Below are positions 13,376 to 21,747 of a stretch of 64,000 nucleotides of DNA, piece after piece. The stretch's first letter is position 1, and every line of letters begins with the position of its first letter. Below the pieces are notes generated by a model, which saw nothing but the letters and a program-made list of their open reading frames with translations, was not told the DNA's origin and ran no database searches. A program made the translations under genes and the position numbers. This DNA is from Synechococcus sp. KORDI-49 (lineage in GTDB: Bacteria; Cyanobacteriota; Cyanobacteriia; PCC-6307; Cyanobiaceae), in contig NZ_CP006270.1 in the NCBI RefSeq assembly GCF_000737575.1, forward strand, positions 1,429,163 to 1,493,162. The letters are read 5' to 3'.

Positions 13376-14248
13376 ATGACCACGACCAACGGCATCACAT
13401 CCATCGGCGATCAAGGGCTCGGCCAGCAGCCCTGGTGGGTGGAACAGTGGATGGAGCTGATCAACGGCTACCGCTTCAAGAAACGGCTGGAGCGGGCCTG
13501 GAGCTACGCCCGCGAAGGCAATGTGACCTCGATCCGCTTCGAAGGCCGGCGCGTGCATGCCCGGGTGCAGGGCACGGGAGAGGACCCCTACAAGGTGAAG
13601 CTCTGGCTGGACGTGCTGAGCGATGAAGACTGGGCCTACGTGCTCGAAGCACTGGCGCAGAAAGCGCGCTGGTCCGCTCAGCTGCTGGCGGGGATCATGC
13701 CGGCGGACATCGAACGTGCCTTCGCCGCCAGCGGCAAGCGCCTGTTCCCGTTCAAGCTTCAGGAGGTGCGCAGCGAATGCAACTGCCCTGACAAGGCCAA
13801 CCCCTGCAAGCACATCAGCGCCGTTTATTTCCTGATGGGGGATCGCTTCAGCGAAGACCCCTTCGTGCTGTTCCAGCTGCGGGGCCGCACCCGCACCAAG
13901 CTTCTGGAGGACCTGGCGGAACAGCGGCGCAAGGCCCTGGCCAGCCTCGCCGAGCAGAGAGCCGGGGACGCCGCCCCCCCCGAGGAGACGCCTCCTCCCC
14001 TCCTGCCGCATCCGGCCGTTCTCGATCCCGCTCTCTGGTGGCGCTACAACCGCAGCCTCGATGGTGATCTTGTGGTGATCACCGCAGCGATGGAGGGCGA
14101 CACGGGCCTCGATGCCGCCGGCGATCTGCCGCTGGCCGAGGACCCCCGCTTCCCAGATGCGCGCAGCACGTTTCTGAGCAACCTTCGCGGCCACGGTCAG
14201 GCCAGTGCCCAGCGGGCCATGCTCCAGGCCATGGCAGCGGGCCATTGA
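13376..14248 (+). CDS. SWIM zinc-finger protein
   Basis: A 290-aa protein with a SWIM-type zinc-binding motif: C-x-C then C-x-H in ECNCPDKANPCKH at about residues 136-151. SWIM domains bind DNA or proteins and are often found inside, or next to, bacterial SNF2 helicases. The gene starts five bases after the helicase stop, so the pair likely forms one functional unit. The C-terminal ~100 residues are low in recognisable motifs, with a proline-rich linker (PPEETPPPLLPHP). The ATG at 13376 was chosen over a longer frame that would run back into the helicase gene. Confidence 0.85.
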   Translation: MTTTNGITSIGDQGLGQQPWWVEQWMELINGYRFKKRLERAWSYAREGNVTSIRFEGRRVHARVQGTGEDPYKVKLWLDVLSDEDWAYVLEALAQKARWSAQLLAGIMPADIERAFAASGKRLFPFKLQEVRSECNCPDKANPCKHISAVYFLMGDRFSEDPFVLFQLRGRTRTKLLEDLAEQRRKALASLAEQRAGDAAPPEETPPPLLPHPAVLDPALWWRYNRSLDGDLVVITAAMEGDTGLDAAGDLPLAEDPRFPDARSTFLSNLRGHGQASAQRAMLQAMAAGH

Positions 14249-14255
14249 TCAGGGC

Positions 14256-14732
14256 ATGAATGAAGCCCCCTGGTTGACCGGGGAGAAGCGTGGACTGGTG
14301 ACGCTGCTGCTGAGTTCCCATCAGCGGGCCTTCGGTCGCCCGCTCATGGCTTGTGAACGCTCGCGCCAGTCCATGCGACTGGCCTGCCAGGAACTGTTCG
14401 CCTGCGGCTTTCCCGTGCTGGCCCATGGCACGGGCAGCGACCCGCTGATCATCTACGGCAATGCCGCAGCTCTGCAGCTCTGGGGCCTGCGATGGGAGCA
14501 GCTCGTGGGCATGCCCTCACGCCTGACAGCACCGGAGGAGGAGCGCAGCGAGCGGCAGACGGCCCTCATCGAGGCACAGACCAAGGAAGCGATTCGTGGC
14601 TACAGCGGCACCCGCGTCAGCCACAGCGGGCGCCGGTTCCAGATCCGCGATGCCCGCATCTGGACCCTCTGGGACGAAGAGAACCGCCGCTGCGGCCAGG
14701 CGGCCTGTTTCAGCGACTGGTGGTGGAGCTGA
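14256..14732 (+). CDS. MEKHLA-domain protein (PAS-like)
   Basis: A 158-aa protein resembling the MEKHLA family, a PAS-related domain known from plant HD-ZIP III proteins and stand-alone bacterial proteins. The middle part (DPLIIYGNAAALQLWGL, MPSRLTAPEEERSERQ) and the end (SGRRFQIRDARIWTLWDE) are the family-like stretches. A sensor or ligand-binding role is inferred only from the PAS relation. It begins seven bases after the SWIM gene stop, so it probably belongs to the same transcript. An in-frame start at 14205 would overlap the SWIM gene. Confidence 0.7.
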   Translation: MNEAPWLTGEKRGLVTLLLSSHQRAFGRPLMACERSRQSMRLACQELFACGFPVLAHGTGSDPLIIYGNAAALQLWGLRWEQLVGMPSRLTAPEEERSERQTALIEAQTKEAIRGYSGTRVSHSGRRFQIRDARIWTLWDEENRRCGQAACFSDWWWS

Positions 14733-14908
14733 GCTCGGATCCATCGTTTCGGTTTCAACGACATTCCAGTGGTGCCAACCGAACCCAGTCGTATGCACCG
14801 AACCTCAATAGACGGTTCTCGCCCTTCTGGATGTCATCAAGGCCGCGCAGATTGTCATTGCGGGCGTTCAACCCAGTCCGCAGATGTTCACTCTTCGGAT
14901 CAACAATC

Positions 14909-15304
14909 ATGCTGACCCTGCATCAATCCCCTTTCGATCTGTTCGAGCGTCTCGAACAGCAGATGGCCTCCGCCGAACGTGTTCCCAACGCCGAGGTGAT
15001 CGAAGCCGATGACTCCTACACCGTTCGCCTCGAGCTGCCGGGTGTGGAGCGTGCGTCCATCGACGTCAAAGCCACCGACCGCACCCTGGTGGTGAGCGCC
15101 GAGCGCCGTGGCGCACGCGACGGCGAAGCCGAGAAGCCCGCTCTGCTGAGCGAATTCCGCAACGGTACCTGGAGCCGCAGCTTCCGATTCCCCACAGGAC
15201 TCGACCGCGATCAGCTGCAGGCCACCTACCGCGACGGCATTCTGGAAATCAGCGCCGGCAAAGCCGTCAGCCACACCAGTGTCACGGTGAAGGTCGAAAG
15301 CTGA
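14909..15304 (+). CDS. Small heat-shock protein, Hsp20/alpha-crystallin family
   Basis: A 131-aa holdase chaperone. The alpha-crystallin domain covers most of the protein, with the conserved LELPGVERASIDVKATDRTLVVSAER and YRDGILEISAGKA segments. The N-terminal SPFDLFERLEQQM is typical of cyanobacterial HspA-like proteins. It binds unfolding proteins during heat or light stress. It has its own 176-base upstream gap (14733-14908), in which I find no CIRCE element, and it ends at a strong intrinsic terminator at 15337. Confidence 0.92.
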   Translation: MLTLHQSPFDLFERLEQQMASAERVPNAEVIEADDSYTVRLELPGVERASIDVKATDRTLVVSAERRGARDGEAEKPALLSEFRNGTWSRSFRFPTGLDRDQLQATYRDGILEISAGKAVSHTSVTVKVES

Positions 15305-15336
15305 CGCACCGCACGGCGGTGGACAGAACGGACTCA

Positions 15337-15360
15337 CCCCCGCTTCGGCGGGGGTTTTTT
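15337..15360 (+). terminator. Rho-independent terminator after hsp20
   Basis: A perfect 7-bp stem (CCCCCGC/GCGGGGG) closes a TTCG tetraloop and is followed at once by six T residues. It lies 32 bases after the hsp20 stop and before the convergent transporter gene, so it ends the forward transcript. Confidence 0.93.
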
Positions 15361-15380
15361 GCTGGCCCCTCCCTCGTCGT

Positions 15381-16694
15381 TTAGGAGGCTCCGAGGCCAA
15401 CGAAATAGCGGGCGATGAACAGCAGGCTGAAGCCTGTGAGAAACGCCAGGCCGAACCAGCTGAGTCCGCGCATCAGAGGGCTGTAGCGGTAAGCCGGCGG
15501 CACCAGAGAGCTGTTGATGGTGTCCATCGCCATCCAGGCGAACAACGGCGCCGTGAGGAAACTGCCCGTCATCGCGCCGAACACGAAATCCTTCACGCTG
15601 AGCCCGCCGCTGCGGGCCCAGACCAGCGCCGCCACGGCCACCAGCAGATGAAGGACCACCCAGAGACTGAAACGCCGCCGCTGGGGACCCGGGCTGGCAT
15701 CACCGCTGTCATGCCCACTCCAGAGTCCCTGGATGGCGGCGATGCTGCGGGGATAGGCGTCGAGACAGGTGATCGTGGTGCTGAACATGGCCGCGAAGGC
15801 CGCCGGAATGATCACCCAGGCCGCCCAGCCTCCCATGGCTTCGGTGTACAGCCGGATCAGTTTCTGCGCGAAGGACAGCGTTGAACCGCTGAGCATCCCG
15901 TCGCCACTGCCGTACATCGTGTAAGCCCCGAGTGTCACGAAGAAGAACGCCGTGATCAGGGAAACGCCGTAGCCCAGATTGAAATCGAGATCCGCCTCCT
16001 GGGGCGAAGCCGTGTGCTCTGTGTCGCGAGCGCGGGAAAACATCCAGAGCGAAGGCCAGACGCACATCTCCACCGGTCCCGGCATCCAGCCCATCAGGGG
16101 GATCAGAAAACCGAGGTTGGCCAGCGTCCAGGGACTGGGATCCGTGGACACCCAGCTGCCGGCCACGTCTCCGACGGAACCCCGGAACAGCAGCGAAATC
16201 GCTGCCACGCCGGTGAGCAGGGTGAGCAGCACCACCAGCAGCTTCGAGAGACGATCAAGGGCGCGGTAGTGACCGAGAACGAGCACAAGAGCGCTCACCA
16301 CCAGCACCACAATGGAGAGCCCATAGGGGTCCTGCCCAGCGAGCGGTGGCACGTTGGTGAGCAGCAGACCGGCCACGAAACTCACCGCCGCGATCGTCAT
16401 CGTGCCCGTGGCCAGGGTCACCAGCAGGTAGAGCGGCAGATAGGCCGGATGGCGCCGTTGGAAACCCTCCAGCAGCGAGAGACCCGTCGCTGCGGTGAAA
16501 CGGCTGCCGACCCTCAGGAAGGGGTACTTCACGAGGTTGGTGATCACGATCAGGCCCACCAGGGCAAACCCGAAACGGGCACCCGCAGTGGTGGAGGACA
16601 TCAGATGCGATCCACCGATGCAGGCCGCGGCGAACAGAACCCCAGGGCCGATGCTCTTGCGCAGCGAACTCACACCCGCAGTCGTCGGTGCCAT
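15381..16694 (-). CDS. Atypical NRAMP-family transporter
   Basis: A 437-aa polytopic membrane protein with about 11 hydrophobic segments and overall NRAMP similarity. TM1 reads GPGVLFAAACIGGSHL, where transition-metal NRAMPs have a DPGN motif. The TM6-like segment reads GWMPGPVEMCVW, where the usual MPH motif has its metal-binding histidine. The substrate is therefore probably not the usual Mn/Fe; NRAMP-related proteins with altered motifs are known to carry Mg or Al species, or may couple differently. The ATG at 16694 (MAPTTAG) is preferred over one five codons earlier. The gene is divergent from the flavodiiron operon, with 83 bases between starts. Confidence 0.8.
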   Translation of the reverse strand: MAPTTAGVSSLRKSIGPGVLFAAACIGGSHLMSSTTAGARFGFALVGLIVITNLVKYPFLRVGSRFTAATGLSLLEGFQRRHPAYLPLYLLVTLATGTMTIAAVSFVAGLLLTNVPPLAGQDPYGLSIVVLVVSALVLVLGHYRALDRLSKLLVVLLTLLTGVAAISLLFRGSVGDVAGSWVSTDPSPWTLANLGFLIPLMGWMPGPVEMCVWPSLWMFSRARDTEHTASPQEADLDFNLGYGVSLITAFFFVTLGAYTMYGSGDGMLSGSTLSFAQKLIRLYTEAMGGWAAWVIIPAAFAAMFSTTITCLDAYPRSIAAIQGLWSGHDSGDASPGPQRRRFSLWVVLHLLVAVAALVWARSGGLSVKDFVFGAMTGSFLTAPLFAWMAMDTINSSLVPPAYRYSPLMRGLSWFGLAFLTGFSLLFIARYFVGLGAS

Positions 16695-16777
16695 GCCATC
16701 TCCTTGCATCCGCCCACTCTGCAGGGGGCGGTGCAGGGGAAAGCCTTCGTACGATCAACCTTCACGAGGCTGGATCC

Positions 16778-18529
16778 ATGGTCGTCGCCCCTCCCGTTGC
16801 ACCCCGTCTGGGCCTCCAGTGCGAAGCCATCGCGGCGGACACCACCACAATCCGCTCCCTCGACTGGGACCGCAGCCGCTTCGACATCGAGTTCGGCCTG
16901 CGCAACGGCACCACCTACAACGCCTTTCTGGTCAGGGGCGAGCGAACGGCCCTGATCGACACCAGCCACGCCAAATTCCGCGACACCTGGATACCACTCC
17001 TGAAGCAGCAGATCGATCCCACGACGATCGACGTGCTGATCGTCAGCCACACGGAACCCGACCACTCCGGCCTGATCGGCGACCTGATCGACCTCAACCC
17101 AGAGATCGAGATCGTGGGATCGAAGGTGGCGCTCCAGTTCCTGCAGGACCAGGTGCACCGGCCCTTCCAGTCCCGTGCCGTGAAATCCGGGGAAGAACTG
17201 GATCTCGGCACCAATCCCGACAGCGGTGTTCAGCACCGCTTCGAATTCCTCAGTGCACCCAACCTGCACTGGCCGGACACGATTTTTTCCTTCGACCACG
17301 GCACTGGCATCCTCTACACCTGTGACGCCTTCGGGCTGCACTACTGCTCGGACGATGTCTTCGATCAGGATCCCGGCGCGATTGCACCGGATTTCCGCTT
17401 CTATTACGACTGCCTGATGGGGCCCAATGCCCGCAGCGTGCTGCAGGCCCTCAAACGCATGGACAGCCTGCCGGAGATCAAGACCATCGCCGTCGGTCAT
17501 GGACCTCTCCTGCACCACCATCTCAGTCACTGGGTGGGCGACTACCGCGATTGGAGCAGCCAGCGCAGCAAGGGCGAGAGTTACGCCGCGGTTTGCTACC
17601 TGAGCCAGTACGGATTCTCAGATCGGATCAGCCAGGCAATCGCCCATGGGGTCGGCAAGGCCGACGCCCAGGTGCAGCTGGTCGACCTTCGCGCCACGGA
17701 CCCTCAGGAACTGACCGCCCTGATCGGGGATGCCAAGGCAGTGGTGGTTCCCACCTGGCCGGCAGAACCTGACGCCGACCTGCAGACATCGATCGGCACA
17801 CTACTGGCAGCGCTTCATCCCAAGCAGCTCGTCGCAGTCTTCGACGCGTTCGGTGGCAACGATGAACCCATCGATGCCGTGGCCGATCAGCTGCGCAGTC
17901 AGGGACAGAAGCAAGCCTTTGCGCCGCTGCGCATCCGCCAGCTTCCACAGGGAAGCGATTACCAGCGCTGCGAAGAAGCCGGGACCGACCTTGGCCAGCT
18001 TCTGACCAAGGACAAGGCCATTGCCGCGATGAAGAGCCTGGATGGCGAGCTGGACAGAGCCCTGGGTCGGATCAGTGGTGGGCTGTACGTGGTGACCGCC
18101 AGCCAGGGTGAAGGGGATGAGCGGCGTCGCAGTGCCATGGTGGCGAGCTGGGTGAGTCAGGCCAGCTTCACGCCTCCCGGGCTCACCGTGGCTGTGGCCA
18201 AGGACCGGGCGATCGAGGCCTTGATGCAGGTTGGCGATCGCTTCGTGCTCAACGTGCTGCGACAGGACAACCACCAGCAACTGCTCAGACATTTCCTGAA
18301 GCGTTTCCCGCCCGGTGCCGATCGATTCGCCGGTGTGAACGTGCTCGACGGTGTCGCGGATGGGGGCCCGGTTCTTGGAGACGCCCTGGCCTATCTCGGC
18401 TGCCGGGTGGAGCAGCGCATGGAAGGCCCCGACCATTGGGTGATCTATGCGGTGGTGGAACAGGGCAATGTGGCGGATGCCGATGCCAGCACTGCTGTGC
18501 ATCACCGCAAAGTGGGTAATCACTACTGA
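16778..18529 (+). CDS. flv3: Flavodiiron protein, Flv3-like (canonical diiron site)
   Basis: A 583-aa A-type flavoprotein with three modules: metallo-beta-lactamase-like diiron domain, flavodoxin domain (from about residue 265) and C-terminal NAD(P)H:flavin reductase domain (from about 430). The diiron ligands are intact: H-x-E-x-D-H in SHTEPDHSG, His in NLHWPD, Asp in YTCDAFG and His in VGHGP. In cyanobacteria Flv1 and Flv3 together reduce O2 to water using photosynthetic electrons without releasing peroxide. Canonical ligands point to the Flv3 partner. The stop overlaps the next gene's ATG by one base (TGATG). The ATG at 16778 was chosen because conserved sequence starts just after it. Confidence 0.93.
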   Translation: MVVAPPVAPRLGLQCEAIAADTTTIRSLDWDRSRFDIEFGLRNGTTYNAFLVRGERTALIDTSHAKFRDTWIPLLKQQIDPTTIDVLIVSHTEPDHSGLIGDLIDLNPEIEIVGSKVALQFLQDQVHRPFQSRAVKSGEELDLGTNPDSGVQHRFEFLSAPNLHWPDTIFSFDHGTGILYTCDAFGLHYCSDDVFDQDPGAIAPDFRFYYDCLMGPNARSVLQALKRMDSLPEIKTIAVGHGPLLHHHLSHWVGDYRDWSSQRSKGESYAAVCYLSQYGFSDRISQAIAHGVGKADAQVQLVDLRATDPQELTALIGDAKAVVVPTWPAEPDADLQTSIGTLLAALHPKQLVAVFDAFGGNDEPIDAVADQLRSQGQKQAFAPLRIRQLPQGSDYQRCEEAGTDLGQLLTKDKAIAAMKSLDGELDRALGRISGGLYVVTASQGEGDERRRSAMVASWVSQASFTPPGLTVAVAKDRAIEALMQVGDRFVLNVLRQDNHQQLLRHFLKRFPPGADRFAGVNVLDGVADGGPVLGDALAYLGCRVEQRMEGPDHWVIYAVVEQGNVADADASTAVHHRKVGNHY

Positions 18530-20322
18530 TGAGCGCGACCGCAACACGGCAGACCATCCAGCTGCCGATTGATCACGGTGTGGTCGGACTGCGTGGCCTG
18601 AGTCCTGAACGCAGCCGGTTCGAGCTGGAATACGCCCTGGAGCGGGGGAGCACGGCCAACAGCGTGCTGTTCGAAGCCGCTGACGACCAGCCCGCCGTTC
18701 TGGTTCATCCCCCGGGGGCGGCTTACGGCGACGTGTTTCTGCCCGCCTTGGCCGCTCTGGTTCCTGGCGGTGATCAACCACTCCTGGTGGTGGTCGGTCA
18801 CGTGAACCCGAACCGGGTGGCTCTGCTGCGCATGCTGGCGGAGGCTTATTCCAGGCTTGAACTGATCGCCTCCAACGCCGGCGCCAAGCTGTTGCAGGAG
18901 CTGTGGAGCCTGCGCAAGCCCGCGCCTGCGGGCCAGGAGAACGCACAACCGCCACTACCCGATCTGCCGGCGATTCGCGTGATCCGTCATGAGCAGGATC
19001 TGCCATTGGGCTTCGGCCGCAGCCTGCAACTGCTCCCAGCCCCCACGCCACGCTGGCCGGGAGGTCTGCTGGCGTTTGAAACGAGCCGGGGTCTGCTGAT
19101 GAGCGACAAGTTCTTCAGCGCCCACCTCTGCACGGCGGTATGGGCGGAAAGCAACCGCAGCAGCACCGAAGAGGAACGCCGCCATTTCTATGACTGCCTC
19201 ATGGCGCCCATGGCCCGTCAGGTGGATGCCCTGGTGGAACGGCTGGAAGACCTGGAGATCCGCACCATTGCGCCCGGCCACGGTCCGGCGATCGAAGTCA
19301 GCTGGCGAAGCCTGCTCAGTGACTACCGCCGCTGGGGGGAGCGTCATCAACACGCCAGCCTGACCGTGCTGCTCCTGTTTGCGAGCGCTTACGGCAACAC
19401 GGCCGCGATCGCCGATGCCCTGGCGCAGGGTGTGAGCCGCACCGGCATCCGTGTGAACAGCCTCAACTGTGAGTTCACCCCCGCGGATGAACTGGTGAAG
19501 GCGATTCAGCAGGCTGACGCGATCCTGATCGGCTCGCCCACACTGGGGGGCCATGCGCCAACACCGATTGTGTCGGCTCTCGGCACATTGCTGGCAGAAG
19601 GGGATCGCAGCAAACCGGTGGGTGTGTTCGGCAGCTTCGGCTGGAGCGGAGAAGCCGTTGATCTGCTGGAGAACAAACTGCGCGATGGCGGCTTCAGCTT
19701 CGGTTTCGAGCCGATCCGGGTGAAATTCAGCCCCGACGCGGCTCGCGTGAAGCAGTTGGAGGAAACAGGCACCCGTTTCGGCCGCCAACTGCTGCAGACG
19801 CAGAAGCGTGCACAGCGCCGCAGCGCCGGCGGGCTGAGCGAGAGTCGCAGCGATCCTGCTGTGGTGGCCCTCGGACGGGTGCTCGGCTCGTTGTGCGTGC
19901 TCACCACGCGCAAGGGAGACCTGAGCGGAGCGATGGTGGCCAGCTGGGTGAGTCAGGCCAGCTTCACGCCACCGGGAATCACTGTGGCGGTCGCCAAGGA
20001 CCGTGCCGTGGAAGCACTGCTGCACAAGGGTGATCGCTTCGCGCTGAACGTGCTGGCTGAAGGCCGTGAAAACGGACTGATGAAGCAGTTTCTCCAGCCC
20101 TTTGCACCGGGCGCCGACCGCTTCGCCGGACTGGAGCTGAACCACAGCCCAAGCGAACAGCCCCTGCTCCCGGACGCACTCGCCTGGCTCGAGGGGGAGG
20201 TGAAACAACGCATGGAATGCGGTGATCACTGGCTTGTTTATGCCCAGGTGAATCATGGAGGCCTGTTTGATACCCAGGGATCCACGGCGGTGCATCAACG
20301 GCGCAGCGGAGCGAATTACTGA
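18529..20322 (+). CDS. flv1: Flavodiiron protein, Flv1-like (degenerate diiron site)
   Basis: A 597-aa paralogue of the preceding protein with the same three modules. The iron ligands are partly lost: the H-x-E-x-D-H motif reads GHVNPNRV, and the later His is replaced by Arg (PTPRWPGG). Such basic substitutions are typical of cyanobacterial Flv1, which works with Flv3. The flavin-reductase domain (SGAMVASWVSQASFTPPG) is nearly identical to its neighbour's, which suggests duplication. Translation is coupled to the upstream gene through the TGATG overlap. Calling the pair Flv3/Flv1 is inference from the ligand pattern. Confidence 0.92.
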   Translation: MSATATRQTIQLPIDHGVVGLRGLSPERSRFELEYALERGSTANSVLFEAADDQPAVLVHPPGAAYGDVFLPALAALVPGGDQPLLVVVGHVNPNRVALLRMLAEAYSRLELIASNAGAKLLQELWSLRKPAPAGQENAQPPLPDLPAIRVIRHEQDLPLGFGRSLQLLPAPTPRWPGGLLAFETSRGLLMSDKFFSAHLCTAVWAESNRSSTEEERRHFYDCLMAPMARQVDALVERLEDLEIRTIAPGHGPAIEVSWRSLLSDYRRWGERHQHASLTVLLLFASAYGNTAAIADALAQGVSRTGIRVNSLNCEFTPADELVKAIQQADAILIGSPTLGGHAPTPIVSALGTLLAEGDRSKPVGVFGSFGWSGEAVDLLENKLRDGGFSFGFEPIRVKFSPDAARVKQLEETGTRFGRQLLQTQKRAQRRSAGGLSESRSDPAVVALGRVLGSLCVLTTRKGDLSGAMVASWVSQASFTPPGITVAVAKDRAVEALLHKGDRFALNVLAEGRENGLMKQFLQPFAPGADRFAGLELNHSPSEQPLLPDALAWLEGEVKQRMECGDHWLVYAQVNHGGLFDTQGSTAVHQRRSGANY

Positions 20323-20345
20323 GCTCGAGAGCCGGATGTGCCCCC

Positions 20346-20380
20346 GCTAACTCATACTGGCTATGAGTTAGCCCTACACT
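20346..20380 (+). promoter_or_regulatory. Perfect palindrome and -10-like element before rubrerythrin
   Basis: An 11-bp inverted repeat (GCTAACTCATA at 20346-20356, TATGAGTTAGC at 20362-20372) has a five-base spacer. Three bases later comes TACACT (20375-20380), a good -10 box, 21 bases before the rubrerythrin ATG. The palindrome covers the place where a -35 element would lie, so it looks like a repressor operator. The regulator is not identifiable from the sequence. No T-run follows, so it is not a terminator for the flavodiiron genes. Confidence 0.7.
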
Positions 20381-20401
20381 GAGGATCGCTCCTCCCGGCT
20401 T

Positions 20402-21115
20402 ATGGATCTCACCAAACCCTCCACCCAGGCCAATCTCGATGCCGCCTTCGGCGGAGAAAGCATGGCCAACCGCAAATACCTTTTCTTTGCGGACGTCGCC
20501 AAACAACTCGGCCACAACGAGCTGGCGAAATTGTTCCGGGAGACCGCTGCGCAGGAAACCGAGCATGCCTTCGCCCATTTCCGCCTTCTGCACCCGGAGC
20601 TGGCGGTGAAGGACCCGGCAGGCCTCAACGAAAGCGAGAAACAGGCGATCCTCAGCCGCTGCCTCGAGCTGGCCATCGAAGGGGAAACCTACGAATTCAC
20701 CACCATGTATCCGGAGTTCGCGGCCCAGGCTCGCAGCGACAGGGATGGGGGTGCCGAAGCGGAATTCAACGAGCAGATCGATGAATCCAAAGAGCACGCC
20801 GGCATCTTCCGCACCGCCGCCAAGAACTTCGGTCTGCTGGCCCCGATCGAGCAGCACCATGCCGAACGCTACGGCGTGGCCCTGCAAGCACTTCAGGGCA
20901 ACGGTGCCGCCGGAGAAAGCGAGAACCCTGTCGCCGGCAAGTGGATCTGCAAGGTCTGCTCGATGATCTACGACCCGGCGGAAGGCGATCCCGATTCCGG
21001 TCTTGCCCCGGGAACGCCCTTCGAAGCGATTCCCGACGACTGGCAGTGCCCGATCTGTGGAGCACGCAAAGCCAGCTTCGTGCCTTACCGCGAAGCCGAA
21101 CTGAAAGCAGCCTGA
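20402..21115 (+). CDS. Rubrerythrin
   Basis: A 237-aa non-haem iron peroxidase. The N-terminal ferritin-like four-helix domain (about residues 1-165) has the carboxylate/histidine motifs QETEHAF and [10 protein letters not shown] for the diiron site. The C-terminal rubredoxin domain (about 175-230) has two C-x2-C knuckles (CKVC, CPIC). It reduces hydrogen peroxide with electrons passed from the rubredoxin iron. Its place after the Flv pair fits a joint oxygen/peroxide defence, although it has its own promoter-like region with a palindrome. Confidence 0.94.
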   Translation: MDLTKPSTQANLDAAFGGESMANRKYLFFADVAKQLGHNELAKLFRETAAQETEHAFAHFRLLHPELAVKDPAGLNESEKQAILSRCLELAIEGETYEFTTMYPEFAAQARSDRDGGAEAEFNEQIDESKEHAGIFRTAAKNFGLLAPIEQHHAERYGVALQALQGNGAAGESENPVAGKWICKVCSMIYDPAEGDPDSGLAPGTPFEAIPDDWQCPICGARKASFVPYREAELKAA

Positions 21116-21180
21116 CGCTCTCCCCCGCTTGGCGGCCATCTCCAGCAGGTTCCTGAAACACCTTGGTCAATGCTCTGGGT

Positions 21181-21708
21181 ATGAAAAACACAGCACGCAC
21201 GGATCTGCTGGTGATCTCCGCCAGCAATGGGGAAAACCTGAAACTGGCTGAGCGATTTGCCCAGCAGGCCCGAGCCCTTGGTCAGACCGCTGAGGTGCTC
21301 GACTTAACGGAGATCGATCTGCCGCTGTTCACCCCCCGCTCCCAGGCCCAGGGAATGCCGCGAGCGGTGGAACCGGTTCAGCAGCAGCTGATGACAGCCA
21401 CTCGCTGGGTGATCTGCGCTCCGGAATACAACGGCTCGATCCCACCATCACTCTCCAATGCCATCGCCTGGCTGTCGGTGACCGGGGAGGACTTCCGAGC
21501 GCTTTTCAATGGCCGGCCCATCGCCATGGCCACCTTCTCCGGAGGTGGCGGCATGGAACTGCTCCTGTCCTTACGCATCCAGCTCACCCACCTCGGCGCT
21601 CAGGTGGTTGGACGTCAACTGCTGAGCAATAACGCCAGACCCGCCAAGGACGACACCATCAACGACCTGCTGCAGCGGCTACTGCAGATGAGCCCACTAG
21701 TGCTCTGA
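21181..21708 (+). CDS. NAD(P)H-dependent FMN reductase
   Basis: A 175-aa flavodoxin-fold oxidoreductase. The N-terminal phosphate loop (ISASNGENLKLAE) and the family signature PEYNGSIPPSLSNAI place it in the NADPH-dependent FMN reductase/azoreductase group. It likely supplies reduced flavin or reduces quinones. I chose the ATG at 21181; an in-frame TTG at 21163 would add six residues. The pirin gene follows after 39 bases, so the two are likely cotranscribed. Confidence 0.88.
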   Translation: MKNTARTDLLVISASNGENLKLAERFAQQARALGQTAEVLDLTEIDLPLFTPRSQAQGMPRAVEPVQQQLMTATRWVICAPEYNGSIPPSLSNAIAWLSVTGEDFRALFNGRPIAMATFSGGGGMELLLSLRIQLTHLGAQVVGRQLLSNNARPAKDDTINDLLQRLLQMSPLVL

Positions 21709-21747
21709 ATCAGAACATCCTTTTGTCCATCCCACCCCGGAACCACC

